Positions 41,111 through 50,179 of a stretch of 64,000 bases of DNA are shown here, piece by piece. Source of the stretch: Alphaproteobacteria bacterium. Its GTDB lineage: Bacteria; Pseudomonadota; Alphaproteobacteria; JAUHZC01. The stretch's first letter is position 1; every line of letters starts with the position of its first letter. The position numbers and the translations under genes were made by a program. The stretch is taken from contig JAUHZC010000001.1 in NCBI GenBank assembly GCA_030425805.1, positions 1 to 64,000 on the forward strand, read 5' to 3'. The notes below the pieces were generated by a model. That model was not told the origin of the DNA, did not search any database, and saw nothing but the letters and a program-made list of their open reading frames with translations.

Positions 41111-42358
41111 ATGGCTGATATCAAAATCCCTGAACTTGGTGAGTCTGTAAGTGAGGCAACCATTGCAAATTGGCTGAAGAAAGAAGGGGAGGCCGTTCAG
41201 GCTGATGAAACAATCCTGGAGCTGGAAACAGATAAGGTCACTCTGGAAGTGAATGCGCCTGCTGCGGGCGTCTTGACAGATCTTAAAACTAAGGCTGGAG
41301 ATACAGTAACTGTAGGCCAAGTCGTTGGGCAGGTGGATGAGAAAGCGAAACCATCAGCTGCTTCTAAAGCACCAGGGAAAAGGGAAGAGAAGCCCGTTGC
41401 AAAAGCCCCAGAGAAACCTGCTCCTCAAAAAAAGGGAGAGACAGGAGACCTACCACTTTCACCAACAGTCAAGCGTCTCACAGAGGAGCATAAGATTGAT
41501 CCTGCCAAGATCGAGGGATCAGGCAAAGACGGACGTATCCTGGCAGATGATGTTTTGAAAGCTATGGGTGGAAAAGATGAGCCCACCCCGGTCAGAGAAG
41601 CTCAGACGGAGCCTGTGAAGCCAGCACCTCAACAGGCTGCTTCTTCTACAGAAACAGCTGATCGGGAGCGACGAGTGCCCATGACGCGCTTGCGTCAAAC
41701 TATTGCACAACGTTTGAAGAGTGCTCAGGAAACGGCTGCGATTCTAACGACATTTAATGAAGTCGACATGTCCCATATCATGGCTTTACGGAATGAAATG
41801 AAGGATGCTTTCCAAAAACGCCACGGCGTAAAACTTGGATTTATGTCCTTTTTTGTAAAGGCTTGTGTGACAGCTTTGAAAGAAGTGCCTGAGGTGAATT
41901 CAGAAATTCAAGGCACGGACATTGTTTACAAAGATCACTACGACATTGCAGTTGCTGTCGGGACAGACAAAGGACTTGTTGTGCCTGTGATTCGGGATGC
42001 TGATAAAAAGTCTTTTGCTGAAGTAGAGGCTGAAATAGGTCGTATGGCTCAGAAGGCTCGGGACGGAACCCTGAGCATGGCTGATATGACCGGGGGGACT
42101 TTCTCCATTTCTAATGGCGGGGTCTATGGCTCCATGATGTCGACGCCGATTTTGAATCCACCTCAGTCTGGTATCTTGGGAATGCACAACATCCAAAAGC
42201 GCCCTGTTGTTGTGGGGGAGAACATTCGTATTCGACCTATGATGTACTTGGCGCTGAGCTATGATCACCGGATCGTGGATGGGAAGGGGGCAGTCACGTT
42301 CCTTCTCCGGGTAAAACAGTGCATTGAAAAGCCTGAGCGTATTCTTCTGGAGGCATAA
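41111..42358 (+). CDS. odhB: Dihydrolipoyl succinyltransferase (2-oxoglutarate dehydrogenase E2)
   Basis: E2 core of 2-oxoglutarate dehydrogenase in the TCA cycle. Lipoyl domain with K42 (ETDKVTL), an Ala/Pro/Lys linker, E3-binding domain (SPTVKRLTEEHKIDPAKIEG), and catalytic domain ending SYDHRIVDG with H386 and D390. 415 residues from ATG 41111, which has GGAG upstream and gives the family start MADIKIPELGES; an ATG 18 bases earlier is possible. E1 (odhA) is not in the window. Confidence 0.95.
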   Translation: MADIKIPELGESVSEATIANWLKKEGEAVQADETILELETDKVTLEVNAPAAGVLTDLKTKAGDTVTVGQVVGQVDEKAKPSAASKAPGKREEKPVAKAPEKPAPQKKGETGDLPLSPTVKRLTEEHKIDPAKIEGSGKDGRILADDVLKAMGGKDEPTPVREAQTEPVKPAPQQAASSTETADRERRVPMTRLRQTIAQRLKSAQETAAILTTFNEVDMSHIMALRNEMKDAFQKRHGVKLGFMSFFVKACVTALKEVPEVNSEIQGTDIVYKDHYDIAVAVGTDKGLVVPVIRDADKKSFAEVEAEIGRMAQKARDGTLSMADMTGGTFSISNGGVYGSMMSTPILNPPQSGILGMHNIQKRPVVVGENIRIRPMMYLALSYDHRIVDGKGAVTFLLRVKQCIEKPERILLEA

Positions 42359-43755
42359 TGGCAGACACATTTGATCTCGTTGTCATTGGGGCAGGTCCTG
42401 GTGGTTATGTTTGTGCGATTAAAGCTGCCCAGCTAGGGCTGAAGGTAGCCTGTGTTGATAAACGTGCAACCTTTGGGGGAACCTGTTTAAATGTGGGCTG
42501 TATTCCCTCGAAAGCCCTTTTAAACTCTTCCCATAAATATGCAGAAGCTAAATCTTATCTCCGCCAGCACGGCGTTGAGGTTCCAAAGGTTGAGCTAAAT
42601 CTAGGCCAAATGCTCCACAACAAAGATAAGGTTGTGGAAGAGTTGACCAAAGGGATTGCCTTCTTATTTAAGAAAAATAAGGTCACAGGCTTCAATGCAA
42701 CGGCTAAGATCACAGCACCGGGGATGGTTTCTCTGAGTACAGGAGAAACACTCACTGCAAAAAATATTGTAATTGCTACAGGTTCCGAAAGTGTTTCAGT
42801 GCCTGGGCTTAAGGTTGATGAAAAAACAATCGTATCTTCCACGGGGGCTCTCTCTTTAGAGAAGGTGCCCGGAAAGATGATTGTCGTTGGTGGTGGCTAT
42901 ATTGGTCTGGAGCTTGGCTCTGTTTGGTCCCGCTTAGGCAGTGAGGTCACTGTCGTTGAGTATGCAGATCGCATCGTTCCAGCGATGGATCATGAAGTGG
43001 GGCAGGCTTTCCAGAAATCCTTGGAAAAGCAGGGCCTTTCTTTCCGCCTCGGGCAAAAAGTGACAGGTGTGAAAAAGGATCGTAAAGGTCTTGTGGTGCA
43101 AATCTCCCCTCGAGATGGGAAAGGGAGTGAAGAAGTTGCCACAGATGTCCTTCTTGTGAGTGTTGGGCGAAAGCCAAATACGGAAGGACTCGGTTTGGAT
43201 CAACTGAAAATGAAGCTTTCTGACCGGGGTATGATTGAGGTTAATGCCCATTACCAAACCTCTCTCTCTGGTATATATGCGATTGGAGATGTGGTGCATG
43301 GTCCCATGCTGGCCCATAAGGCTGAAGAAGAAGGCGTGGCAGTTGCAGAACATCTGGCAGGAAAACCCATGATTATTGATCATAACATTATTCCTGCCGT
43401 CGTTTACACTCATCCAGAGGTGGCAACTGTGGGCCTTACAGAAGAACAGCTTAAAGAGCAGGGGATTCCTTATCGGGCTGGGAAGTTTCCTTTTATGGCC
43501 AATAGCCGTGCCAAGGCCATGGGAGAGACAGAAGGTTTTGTAAAAGTTCTTTCTCACAAAGAAACAGATCGTGTTCTGGGGGTTCATATTCTTGGTAGCG
43601 TGGCCGGGACCATGATTGCAGAGGCTGCTGCTGTCATGACTTATGGTGGTACAGCGGAAGATTTTGGTCGCATTTGTCACGCTCATCCCACAGAGTCTGA
43701 GGCTGTAAAGGAAGCTGGCTTGGCAGCATCTGGGATCGGCCCTTTGCACGTCTAG
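42358..43755 (+). CDS. lpdA: Dihydrolipoamide dehydrogenase (E3)
   Basis: FAD enzyme that reoxidises the lipoyl groups. FAD motif VIGAGPGGYVCA, redox disulfide C43/C48 in GGTCLNVGCIPSKA, NAD motif VVGGGYIGLELGSVW, and active-site HAHPTESEA at the C-terminus. 465 residues. Overlaps odhB by one base. Confidence 0.97.
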   Translation: MADTFDLVVIGAGPGGYVCAIKAAQLGLKVACVDKRATFGGTCLNVGCIPSKALLNSSHKYAEAKSYLRQHGVEVPKVELNLGQMLHNKDKVVEELTKGIAFLFKKNKVTGFNATAKITAPGMVSLSTGETLTAKNIVIATGSESVSVPGLKVDEKTIVSSTGALSLEKVPGKMIVVGGGYIGLELGSVWSRLGSEVTVVEYADRIVPAMDHEVGQAFQKSLEKQGLSFRLGQKVTGVKKDRKGLVVQISPRDGKGSEEVATDVLLVSVGRKPNTEGLGLDQLKMKLSDRGMIEVNAHYQTSLSGIYAIGDVVHGPMLAHKAEEEGVAVAEHLAGKPMIIDHNIIPAVVYTHPEVATVGLTEEQLKEQGIPYRAGKFPFMANSRAKAMGETEGFVKVLSHKETDRVLGVHILGSVAGTMIAEAAAVMTYGGTAEDFGRICHAHPTESEAVKEAGLAASGIGPLHV

Positions 43756-43823
43756 GATGTGTAAAGCTTTCTTGTTGACGTCACAATGGTTTCCATAACA
43801 AAATAACCCTCAGTTAATAAATT

Positions 43824-44315
43824 ATGGGATTGTTTATGCGGTTTATTTCATTTTGTCTTTGTGCTTTTTTCTTTTCTTTCTCAGTATTAAAGGCTGCTGA
43901 AGTTAATGTTGTTCCGGTTGTGTCTACCATGACCTTGGGGACAGGAGGTGCTCTCGTAAGCTCAGAGGGGGAAAAAGGGGATGTTATCGCTATCGGTGAT
44001 AAGAGCATTTCTCTCATGTCTTCTGTTCCAGAGGGGCTCTTTATCGTGGGTGAAAGAGAGCATGTACCTTACTACTTATGGCAGCTTCGCGTAGGTTATC
44101 CATTACGGCCTGTTCTGGATGAAGATGGAAATTTTACATTTAATATTGATGGAACACTCCATACACAGGATTCTAAAGCGGATACTGAAGGCTTGCTCTT
44201 TCTCAGGAAAACATCATATGGTTTTGACTGTGTGTTTGTAACGGGTGATTTAGGGAACGATATGGTAAGCGGCGTTCCAGGAACACTTGGGAAAGACATA
44301 CTCTCAAAGAATTAG
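43824..44315 (+). CDS. Small secreted hypothetical protein
   Basis: 163 residues with a signal peptide (FISFCLCAFFFSFSVLKAAE). The mature part is beta-rich and Gly/Asp-rich. No known domain. The ATG at 43836 is an equally good start. A TTGACG box at 43775 could be its -35. It precedes the VgrG promoter by 40 bases but has its own setting, so a link to the T6SS module is only positional. Confidence 0.68.
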   Translation: MGLFMRFISFCLCAFFFSFSVLKAAEVNVVPVVSTMTLGTGGALVSSEGEKGDVIAIGDKSISLMSSVPEGLFIVGEREHVPYYLWQLRVGYPLRPVLDEDGNFTFNIDGTLHTQDSKADTEGLLFLRKTSYGFDCVFVTGDLGNDMVSGVPGTLGKDILSKN

Positions 44316-44353
44316 AAGAGCTTTGTTATTTATATTGCAATGATGTAACCGCT

Positions 44354-44380
44354 TTGACACTGGCTCAATCTTCCTAAAGT
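44354..44380 (+). promoter_or_regulatory. Candidate promoter of the vgrG unit
   Basis: Consensus TTGACA at 44354-44359 and TAAAGT at 44375-44380, spacer 15. The leader of about 115 bases that follows ends in a strong ribosome-binding site, GGGAGGAG. Confidence 0.5.
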
Positions 44381-44501
44381 AAGACAAGATGATGAGACTA
44401 GCCTTTATGGGTTGCTCAAAGTAAGTATCTTCCTAAGTGGAAAGCACTTTCTCTTAACTGGATTCAGTGGTAAAGTTTCTGAATGGGAGGAGTATGCATG
44501 A

Positions 44502-47500
44502 ATGGCCGGTAAGAAAGACATTCGTCCCAAAGGAGCAGGTCGCCGAGGCCCCACACGGGGAAACCAGCGTCGACAAGGGCGCGCAGCTTCTATTGAAGCC
44601 CGGCGATATAACCCCAAGTTACGGGGATTAAAGCCTGTTCGTCCTATTCCTCTTGCCCCAACCCTCATTGAACCTGGAGATGTTACGCAGTTTCCTCAAA
44701 TTGTTGGGGATGAAGGGTTTACAGGTAAGCTTCGTCCACGAGAGAGTCTTGAAGCTCGGATCGACCCTCTTGGGATCAAGTATAATGAGGCAGGAGAGAC
44801 ATATCCCGTAGATGAGGCTGGCAGGGTTATTCCCCATGAGGGTGCTCTTGAGCCCTATGGAGCGGCAACAGATACGTTGGACATGGAGTCTCAGCTCTCA
44901 GAGTCTATGGCTGTTCGTCCCCAGCGGATGCCCTTGCGACAAAGCCTAGATAGGAAAAAACTCCAAGACCTTCCAGAGTCCGAGCGGCGTGTGTCAGGAG
45001 CTGGAGTTGCTCATCAACGGATGAAAGCCGAGCAGCTCGAGACACGTCTCCAAGGTAAGGCTGAAAAACTTGATTTAGACCATCCTTCAGCACCTGCTGC
45101 AAGAAGCGGTGGAGCAAAGCGGCCCAGGCGGCCTGGAACGCAACCCAGAACAGAAGCACGGGCAAGAAATAAAACACCGCTAGGGCGTCGTGGTGGTGCT
45201 TCTGTCAGCCGCTCTGGGGGAAGGATTCGAATTGTTGCGGGAGAACGGGAACAACCAAAAGGCGTCAAGAGGGTTGCTGTCACACCACGGACTTCAGCTG
45301 CAACACCAAGCAGAGACACAGGGTTTGGAGACACTGAGGATCGCAAGGATCGTAAATCTCAGGCTCAGCCACCGGGAAAGCGCCCCTCAAAACGAACTGG
45401 ACCAAAAGCTTCTACTGTAAAAAAGAAAAAATCTCCTACGGGCCAAGTGTCCATGGTGGAAGATTTTGATGAGGAAGGGAAAGAAAAGCCTTGGATTCGG
45501 GTCAAAACAACCCTCAAAAAGGAAAAATTCTTTGTTTGGGAATTTGAGGGAACGGAAGGGCTTTCTCAAATTGGGGAATTTCGCCTTCTCATTTCATCTC
45601 ACAAGGCTGTTGTGAATATTGATGATCTTCTTGGAAAGCCTCTGATTATTTCTGTCGATTTTGGGAAGAAAAAACGCTACTTCCATGGGATTTGCGGGAA
45701 AGTATCACAGGTAACAGGAAAGCCAAATGGCATTGGGGAACAGTATTTCTATGAAATCATGTTCTATCCTGTGCTGTGGTTTATGCAATTCTCTAAGCAA
45801 TATCGCATTTACCAAAATAAAACACCAATCAATATCATCAAAGATATCTTCAAAAAGCTGAAGATTAAAAATGTTAAATACAAATGTAAGAAAAAAGGGA
45901 AGGTCAAGCGGGAGTATTGCGTTCAATACGGTGAGAGTGATTACGATTTTATCCAGCGCCTGATGGAAGAAGAAGGAATCTTTTACCATGTTGAGCATAG
46001 TAAAAAAGGGCATCGAATTTATCTTGGTGATGACAAGTCTTATTACAAAGCTGTTCGGGAAAATCCGAAGGTTCGTGTGAAGGAGCGGGAGTCGGCAGGC
46101 CGGGAAGAGCGGTGCTTGCATAGCGTTCATCTTCAGAAGGTGACAGTTCCTTCACGACATTACCTCGCAGACTATAACCCAACATCTGCAAAGACAAAGC
46201 TAGCCACCCTATCAAAGGGAGAAGGAGCAGGGGGGCAAATCTACGAATATCCGGCAGGAGTTGACGCTGAGGATGCCTTAAAGAAATCCAAGATGACCAA
46301 AACCGGAGATCTCTGGCTTGATGGTATGGAGGCTCTGCAAGATACAATTGCTGGGGAAAGTAATGTGCCTTTCTTTGAGCCCAGTAAGCATTTTTTGATG
46401 TTAGGGCATGATCGTAAAAAGGCGAATCAAAAATACGCTTTATACCAGGTTAAGCATAAGGCCATTTGGAATCCAGATGATGGTGCTGGTGAAAAAATGT
46501 ACACAAACAGCTATGTGGCTTTTGATGCCGACAAAGCGTTTGTGCCTGAACGTAAAACTGAAAAAAACCGTATTTTGGGTGCCCAAACAGCGAAAGTCAC
46601 GGGCCCTCTTAAAGAAGAGATTTATACGGATAAATATGGGCGGATTAAGGTTAAATTCCATTGGGATCAGTCTATTAACTTCTTTGGCCAAACAACATGC
46701 TGGGTGCGCGTGGCTCAGGGATGGGCCGGCAGCGGCTGGGGTGTTCTTTTCTTGCCAAGAGTGGGTCAAGAGGTCATCATCACGTTCCTGGACGGGGATC
46801 CAAATCGTCCGTTAGTTACAGGAGCTGTGTACAATAGCTCCAATATGCCTCCTTATCTACCAAAGGAAAAAACAAAGAGCACGATTAAAAGCCAGTCTTA
46901 CAAGGACACCCGCAAGAAGAAAGGGTTTAACGAGCTCCGGTTTGAAGATAAGGCTAAGGAGGAAGAGATTTACCTCCATGCTCAGCATGACTGGAATACA
47001 GATGTAGAGTTTGATCGCACCACAACTATTATCGGTGGTGATGAGAAAAAGACAATCAATGTGGGAAGCCGCACGGTTGAGTTGAAGGCAGACGATAAAG
47101 CCAAAAACGATACAAAACACAAGGGTAAAAAAGGAGATGATACCCTGCGTCTCCATAAGGGATCTCGCTTGATCGAGCTTTTATCAGATAAAGGCAAGAA
47201 GAAAGTCAAGCATACACTGATTATCAAGAAGGGTGACAAAATCCAGACGATTGATATAGGAGATGAGATCAATACCTGGAAAAAGGGAAGTCAGAAAAAT
47301 TTGATTAAGCTAGGGAATCAGGAAACCAAGATTACCAAAGGAAACCAAACCACAAAGATTACCAAAGGAAATCAGAGCACAGATGTAACGAAGGGAAATA
47401 TTTCCACCAAAATTACCAAAGGAAATTATGATCTGAAGCTTATGAAGGGGGATCGCACCACACAGATTGTGGGGAAAGATACCGAAAAAGTCATGCAAGG

Positions 47501-47873
47501 GTATGCTGGTACCATCATGAAGGAATATAAGCTCAAGGTGGTAGGAAATATGGAAATCACAGTGGCTGGAGACTTGAAGATTAAGGCTGCTAAGAATATT
47601 CAGATGCAGGCAGGTATGAATTTTGATGTTAAAGCAGGTATGAATGTCAAAACACAGGCTGGTATGAAGGTTGAAGGCAAAGCAGGAATTGGTGTGTCTT
47701 TCCAAGGAGGAGCAACTGCCGAGATGAAAGGAGGGGCTTCAGCTAAGGTTCAAGGTGGTGCATCTGGAGAGCTTCAAGGTGGTGGTATGGCAAAAGTCCA
47801 AGGTGGCGGCATGATGCAGGCTCAAGGTGGCGGTATGGGCATGATCCAAGCTGCTATTGTGAAGGTTAACTAA
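44502..47873 (+). CDS. vgrG: Type VI secretion VgrG spike with a long basic N-terminal extension
   Basis: 1123 residues. VgrG trimers tip the T6SS needle and carry effectors. The VgrG core starts near residue 330: gp27-like base (FEGTEGLSQIGEFRLLISSH; YGESDYDFIQRLMEEEGIFY), gp5-like OB domain at about 690-790 (YGRIKVKFHWDQ; GWGVLFLPRVGQEVIITFLD), then a beta-helix blade with 9-residue GNQxTKITK repeats and a Gly/Met/Gln-rich tip. Residues 1-310 are not VgrG: rich in Arg, Lys, Pro and Gly, apparently disordered. No toxin domain is evident. GGGAGGAG precedes the start. No other T6SS gene (tssA-M) is in the window, so the apparatus must be elsewhere. Confidence 0.93.
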   Translation: MAGKKDIRPKGAGRRGPTRGNQRRQGRAASIEARRYNPKLRGLKPVRPIPLAPTLIEPGDVTQFPQIVGDEGFTGKLRPRESLEARIDPLGIKYNEAGETYPVDEAGRVIPHEGALEPYGAATDTLDMESQLSESMAVRPQRMPLRQSLDRKKLQDLPESERRVSGAGVAHQRMKAEQLETRLQGKAEKLDLDHPSAPAARSGGAKRPRRPGTQPRTEARARNKTPLGRRGGASVSRSGGRIRIVAGEREQPKGVKRVAVTPRTSAATPSRDTGFGDTEDRKDRKSQAQPPGKRPSKRTGPKASTVKKKKSPTGQVSMVEDFDEEGKEKPWIRVKTTLKKEKFFVWEFEGTEGLSQIGEFRLLISSHKAVVNIDDLLGKPLIISVDFGKKKRYFHGICGKVSQVTGKPNGIGEQYFYEIMFYPVLWFMQFSKQYRIYQNKTPINIIKDIFKKLKIKNVKYKCKKKGKVKREYCVQYGESDYDFIQRLMEEEGIFYHVEHSKKGHRIYLGDDKSYYKAVRENPKVRVKERESAGREERCLHSVHLQKVTVPSRHYLADYNPTSAKTKLATLSKGEGAGGQIYEYPAGVDAEDALKKSKMTKTGDLWLDGMEALQDTIAGESNVPFFEPSKHFLMLGHDRKKANQKYALYQVKHKAIWNPDDGAGEKMYTNSYVAFDADKAFVPERKTEKNRILGAQTAKVTGPLKEEIYTDKYGRIKVKFHWDQSINFFGQTTCWVRVAQGWAGSGWGVLFLPRVGQEVIITFLDGDPNRPLVTGAVYNSSNMPPYLPKEKTKSTIKSQSYKDTRKKKGFNELRFEDKAKEEEIYLHAQHDWNTDVEFDRTTTIIGGDEKKTINVGSRTVELKADDKAKNDTKHKGKKGDDTLRLHKGSRLIELLSDKGKKKVKHTLIIKKGDKIQTIDIGDEINTWKKGSQKNLIKLGNQETKITKGNQTTKITKGNQSTDVTKGNISTKITKGNYDLKLMKGDRTTQIVGKDTEKVMQGYAGTIMKEYKLKVVGNMEITVAGDLKIKAAKNIQMQAGMNFDVKAGMNVKTQAGMKVEGKAGIGVSFQGGATAEMKGGASAKVQGGASGELQGGGMAKVQGGGMMQAQGGGMGMIQAAIVKVN
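47313..47447 (+). repeat. 27-bp repeats coding GNQxTKITK in VgrG
   Basis: Five consecutive 9-codon units (GNQETKITK, GNQTTKITK, GNQSTDVTK, GNISTKITK, GNYDLKLMK) form part of the beta-helix blade. Confidence 0.85.
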
Positions 47874-47884
47874 GGAGGTTTGTG

Positions 47885-49165
47885 ATGAGTGATTCAGCTG
47901 CTCTCAAAAAAGAAGGAAAAAAAGCTACCTTTTCCCTAGGACCTGAGGGTGGAGCAGGATTGCCTGTTGTGAAAACATTTCAGATGAAAACTGCTGAAGG
48001 CCAGACCCTAGATGTTGAGGTAACTCCGAACTCGGAAGGTAAGATGGATGTTTCCCTTGTAGAAAAAACATCCTTCCAAGATGTGGAGAACGTCACGCAG
48101 AAAATTGATAACAAGCTGATGCGTCTTGAACATGATGCAGACCGGGTGGAGCGTGAACTTAAAGGAGAAACCGGGAGCCTTGTCGACGTATGGGACAAGC
48201 AGTTAGGTTCCAAATCCGGAGAGACTCCTACAGACTCTGAGGAGGGAGAACTGCTTCTCGATGAAAGCGCTCCCATGGAGATGGAAGGGCTTGCGCTCCC
48301 GGAAGAAGGTGAACTTCCTGAAGGTGGCGCGCCAGGAGAGGAGCGCCTTCCCGAAAGCTTCCAAGGAGGGAACCCAGAAGACACCGAGCTGGATCCTGAT
48401 GCAGCAGCTTTCTTAGCAGAATGGGAAGACGATGATGTGGGGGATCCTGAAATTCAGGAGCTAATGAATGCACCTGATCCCTTTGAAAACATTGATGAGG
48501 GAGAGCTCACGGATCAGACCGATGATTTAGGTCATCTCCTTGAGGGTGTAGTTGAAGAGCGGAGTGAGGAAGGTATTCTAGAGAGTCAGATGACTTTTCA
48601 TTTGGGAAAACTTCACGGCCCGACAACATTCTATTATCCGGATGGTACCGTCCAAGAGCGCGTTTCTTTTAAGGAAGGTGTTCTTGATGGGCCTTTTGAG
48701 CAATATGATGAAGATGGGGATCCCATTACAAAGCTCTTCTACCGCCAAGGAAAACTTAATGGAAGAGGGGAGTTTTATGACAATAAACACCTTGCTGTGG
48801 TGGTCAACTATGTGGACAATAAACTTCACGGCACGACACAATCCTTCACACCCCACGGGCAGGTTTTGTCTGAAATTACTTTCGAGAATGGAGAACAGAC
48901 AGGGCCACTGCGGTCTTACTCTGATGAAGGGGCAAAGACGGCAGATATGAACTATTACAAAGGGATTCTCCAAGGGGGATGGCAAGCCTACTACCCTTCA
49001 GGGGAGTTGCTGATGCAGGGGAGTTATAATGAAGGCTCAAAAGAGGGAACTTTTGTGACTTACTATGATACAGGCACGGCTTCCCACGTGGCTCATTATC
49101 AAAATGGTAAGCTGATTGAAGTTCCCATTTCCTTTGATAAAAAAGGCAGGGAAGTAGATCCGTAA
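47885..49165 (+). CDS. Acidic MORN/YwqK-repeat protein paired with VgrG
   Basis: 426 residues. A short N-terminal domain (1-110) is followed by a strongly acidic disordered segment (about 112-230, many Asp/Glu) and then at least seven MORN-2/YwqK repeats to the C-terminus (GKLHGPTTFYYPDGT, GVLDGPFEQYDEDG, GKLNGRGEFYDNK, GILQGGWQAYYPSG). AAGGAGG overlaps the vgrG stop codon and sits six bases before the ATG at 47885, so the two are one translational unit. No signal peptide, so it is cytoplasmic or T6SS-delivered. It could be an effector, an adaptor or an immunity factor. Confidence 0.85.
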   Translation: MSDSAALKKEGKKATFSLGPEGGAGLPVVKTFQMKTAEGQTLDVEVTPNSEGKMDVSLVEKTSFQDVENVTQKIDNKLMRLEHDADRVERELKGETGSLVDVWDKQLGSKSGETPTDSEEGELLLDESAPMEMEGLALPEEGELPEGGAPGEERLPESFQGGNPEDTELDPDAAAFLAEWEDDDVGDPEIQELMNAPDPFENIDEGELTDQTDDLGHLLEGVVEERSEEGILESQMTFHLGKLHGPTTFYYPDGTVQERVSFKEGVLDGPFEQYDEDGDPITKLFYRQGKLNGRGEFYDNKHLAVVVNYVDNKLHGTTQSFTPHGQVLSEITFENGEQTGPLRSYSDEGAKTADMNYYKGILQGGWQAYYPSGELLMQGSYNEGSKEGTFVTYYDTGTASHVAHYQNGKLIEVPISFDKKGREVDP

Positions 49166-49190
49166 ACACTCTTAGAGCTAATCAAAAGCT

Positions 49191-49246
49191 CCAGCTGCCA
49201 TCGCGCCAGCCCGCAGCTGCCATCCGTTCAGCTCGCAGCTGCTTGT
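49191..49246. repeat. 22-bp tandem repeat, about 2.5 units
   Basis: CAGCTGCCATC recurs at 49191 and 49213, with CAGCTG again at 49235; period 22. It lies between two convergent genes. Confidence 0.7.
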
Positions 49247-49261
49247 AAGCTCTCCAACACC

Positions 49262-50122
49262 TTATTTTTTCTTCTCTATCTTTTTGCCTCCGTCTCTCTT
49301 CTTCCCTCTTTTCCCTCTTTTCTCTCTCTTTTTTATCAACATGAGCTCTTCTATTGAGGGCCCTAAGTCTTCTCCAGGGCGCGGAAGACAGGTCACGAAG
49401 AAGGTTTTTTCCTCTTCTGCTTTTATGGCAGGGTCGCGAAGACAATACGTTTCCATGGCTATTTTTCTACGGGCAGGCGGCATCCCATTTACAAGTCTCA
49501 CCAATTCCTCATATTTTTTTAAGTATTTCTCGTCTCCCCCGCTCACTGGGAGGCTATGAGCAAATTTCTCAAAAAGATCTCTACATTCTCGGTCTGCTTC
49601 TGATAAAGCAAAGCCTTCTAAGAAAACAGCAGCTCTTTCTACGGAATGTCGATAGGCTCCCAGACGAGGAAGACCGCTCATAAGAGAATATGCTTCTCTA
49701 AATGCGCTTTCCCAGGAAGGTGGATCAAATAGTCCGAGAGCACGGACAAATGTACAAATTATTTCTGTTTTTTTTGCAGGCTCGTATTTATCCCATATCT
49801 GTCTGTATAAAAAGGCTTCATTCCAATCTTTTTGAAATTTAAGAATTTTAACGACAATACGTCCACGCCGGAGGCGAGGCGCTCCCAATAATGCTTTTCT
49901 AACAGCCTCAAAGCTGCAACCCTCCTCACAAAACCTTCTTGTTTGTGCGTTTAGGATTCTGTGCCGTGCACCAAGATTTAGGAAAAGAGGAAGACATCCT
50001 CTATAAGAAGCAGGGTCTGCAACTGCAGTTTCTGATTCAGGTACCACTGCGGCAGCGGATAAAAAGGTTGGCAAAGTGATGAAAAGAAAAAGTGTAAGAT
50101 GGAAATATAATTTTGCCTGCAT
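49262..50122 (-). CDS. Secreted hypothetical protein with a Lys/Arg-rich tail
   Basis: 286 residues with a signal peptide (FHLTLFLFITLPTFLSAAA). Helical units such as PAKKTEIICTFVRAL, EADRECRDLFEKFAHSL and PARRKIAMETYCL resemble single repeats of the 31788 and 62186 proteins. The last 25 residues are almost all Lys/Arg/Glu/Gly. The A/G-rich DNA encoding the tail is open in a second frame down to 49182, so a frameshift would give an alternative tail. Convergent with the MORN gene. Function unknown. Confidence 0.68.
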   Translation of the reverse strand: MQAKLYFHLTLFLFITLPTFLSAAAVVPESETAVADPASYRGCLPLFLNLGARHRILNAQTRRFCEEGCSFEAVRKALLGAPRLRRGRIVVKILKFQKDWNEAFLYRQIWDKYEPAKKTEIICTFVRALGLFDPPSWESAFREAYSLMSGLPRLGAYRHSVERAAVFLEGFALSEADRECRDLFEKFAHSLPVSGGDEKYLKKYEELVRLVNGMPPARRKIAMETYCLRDPAIKAEEEKTFFVTCLPRPGEDLGPSIEELMLIKKREKRGKRGKKRDGGKKIEKKK

Positions 50123-50179
50123 GAACTGCCTCCTGTTTTTTATGGTAAATCAAAAAGAAAACAGGAAACAATAGTGTTT

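Noticed and set aside
45705..46130. Minus-strand open frames opposite vgrG
   Set aside because: Shadows of the VgrG base domain with no independent support.
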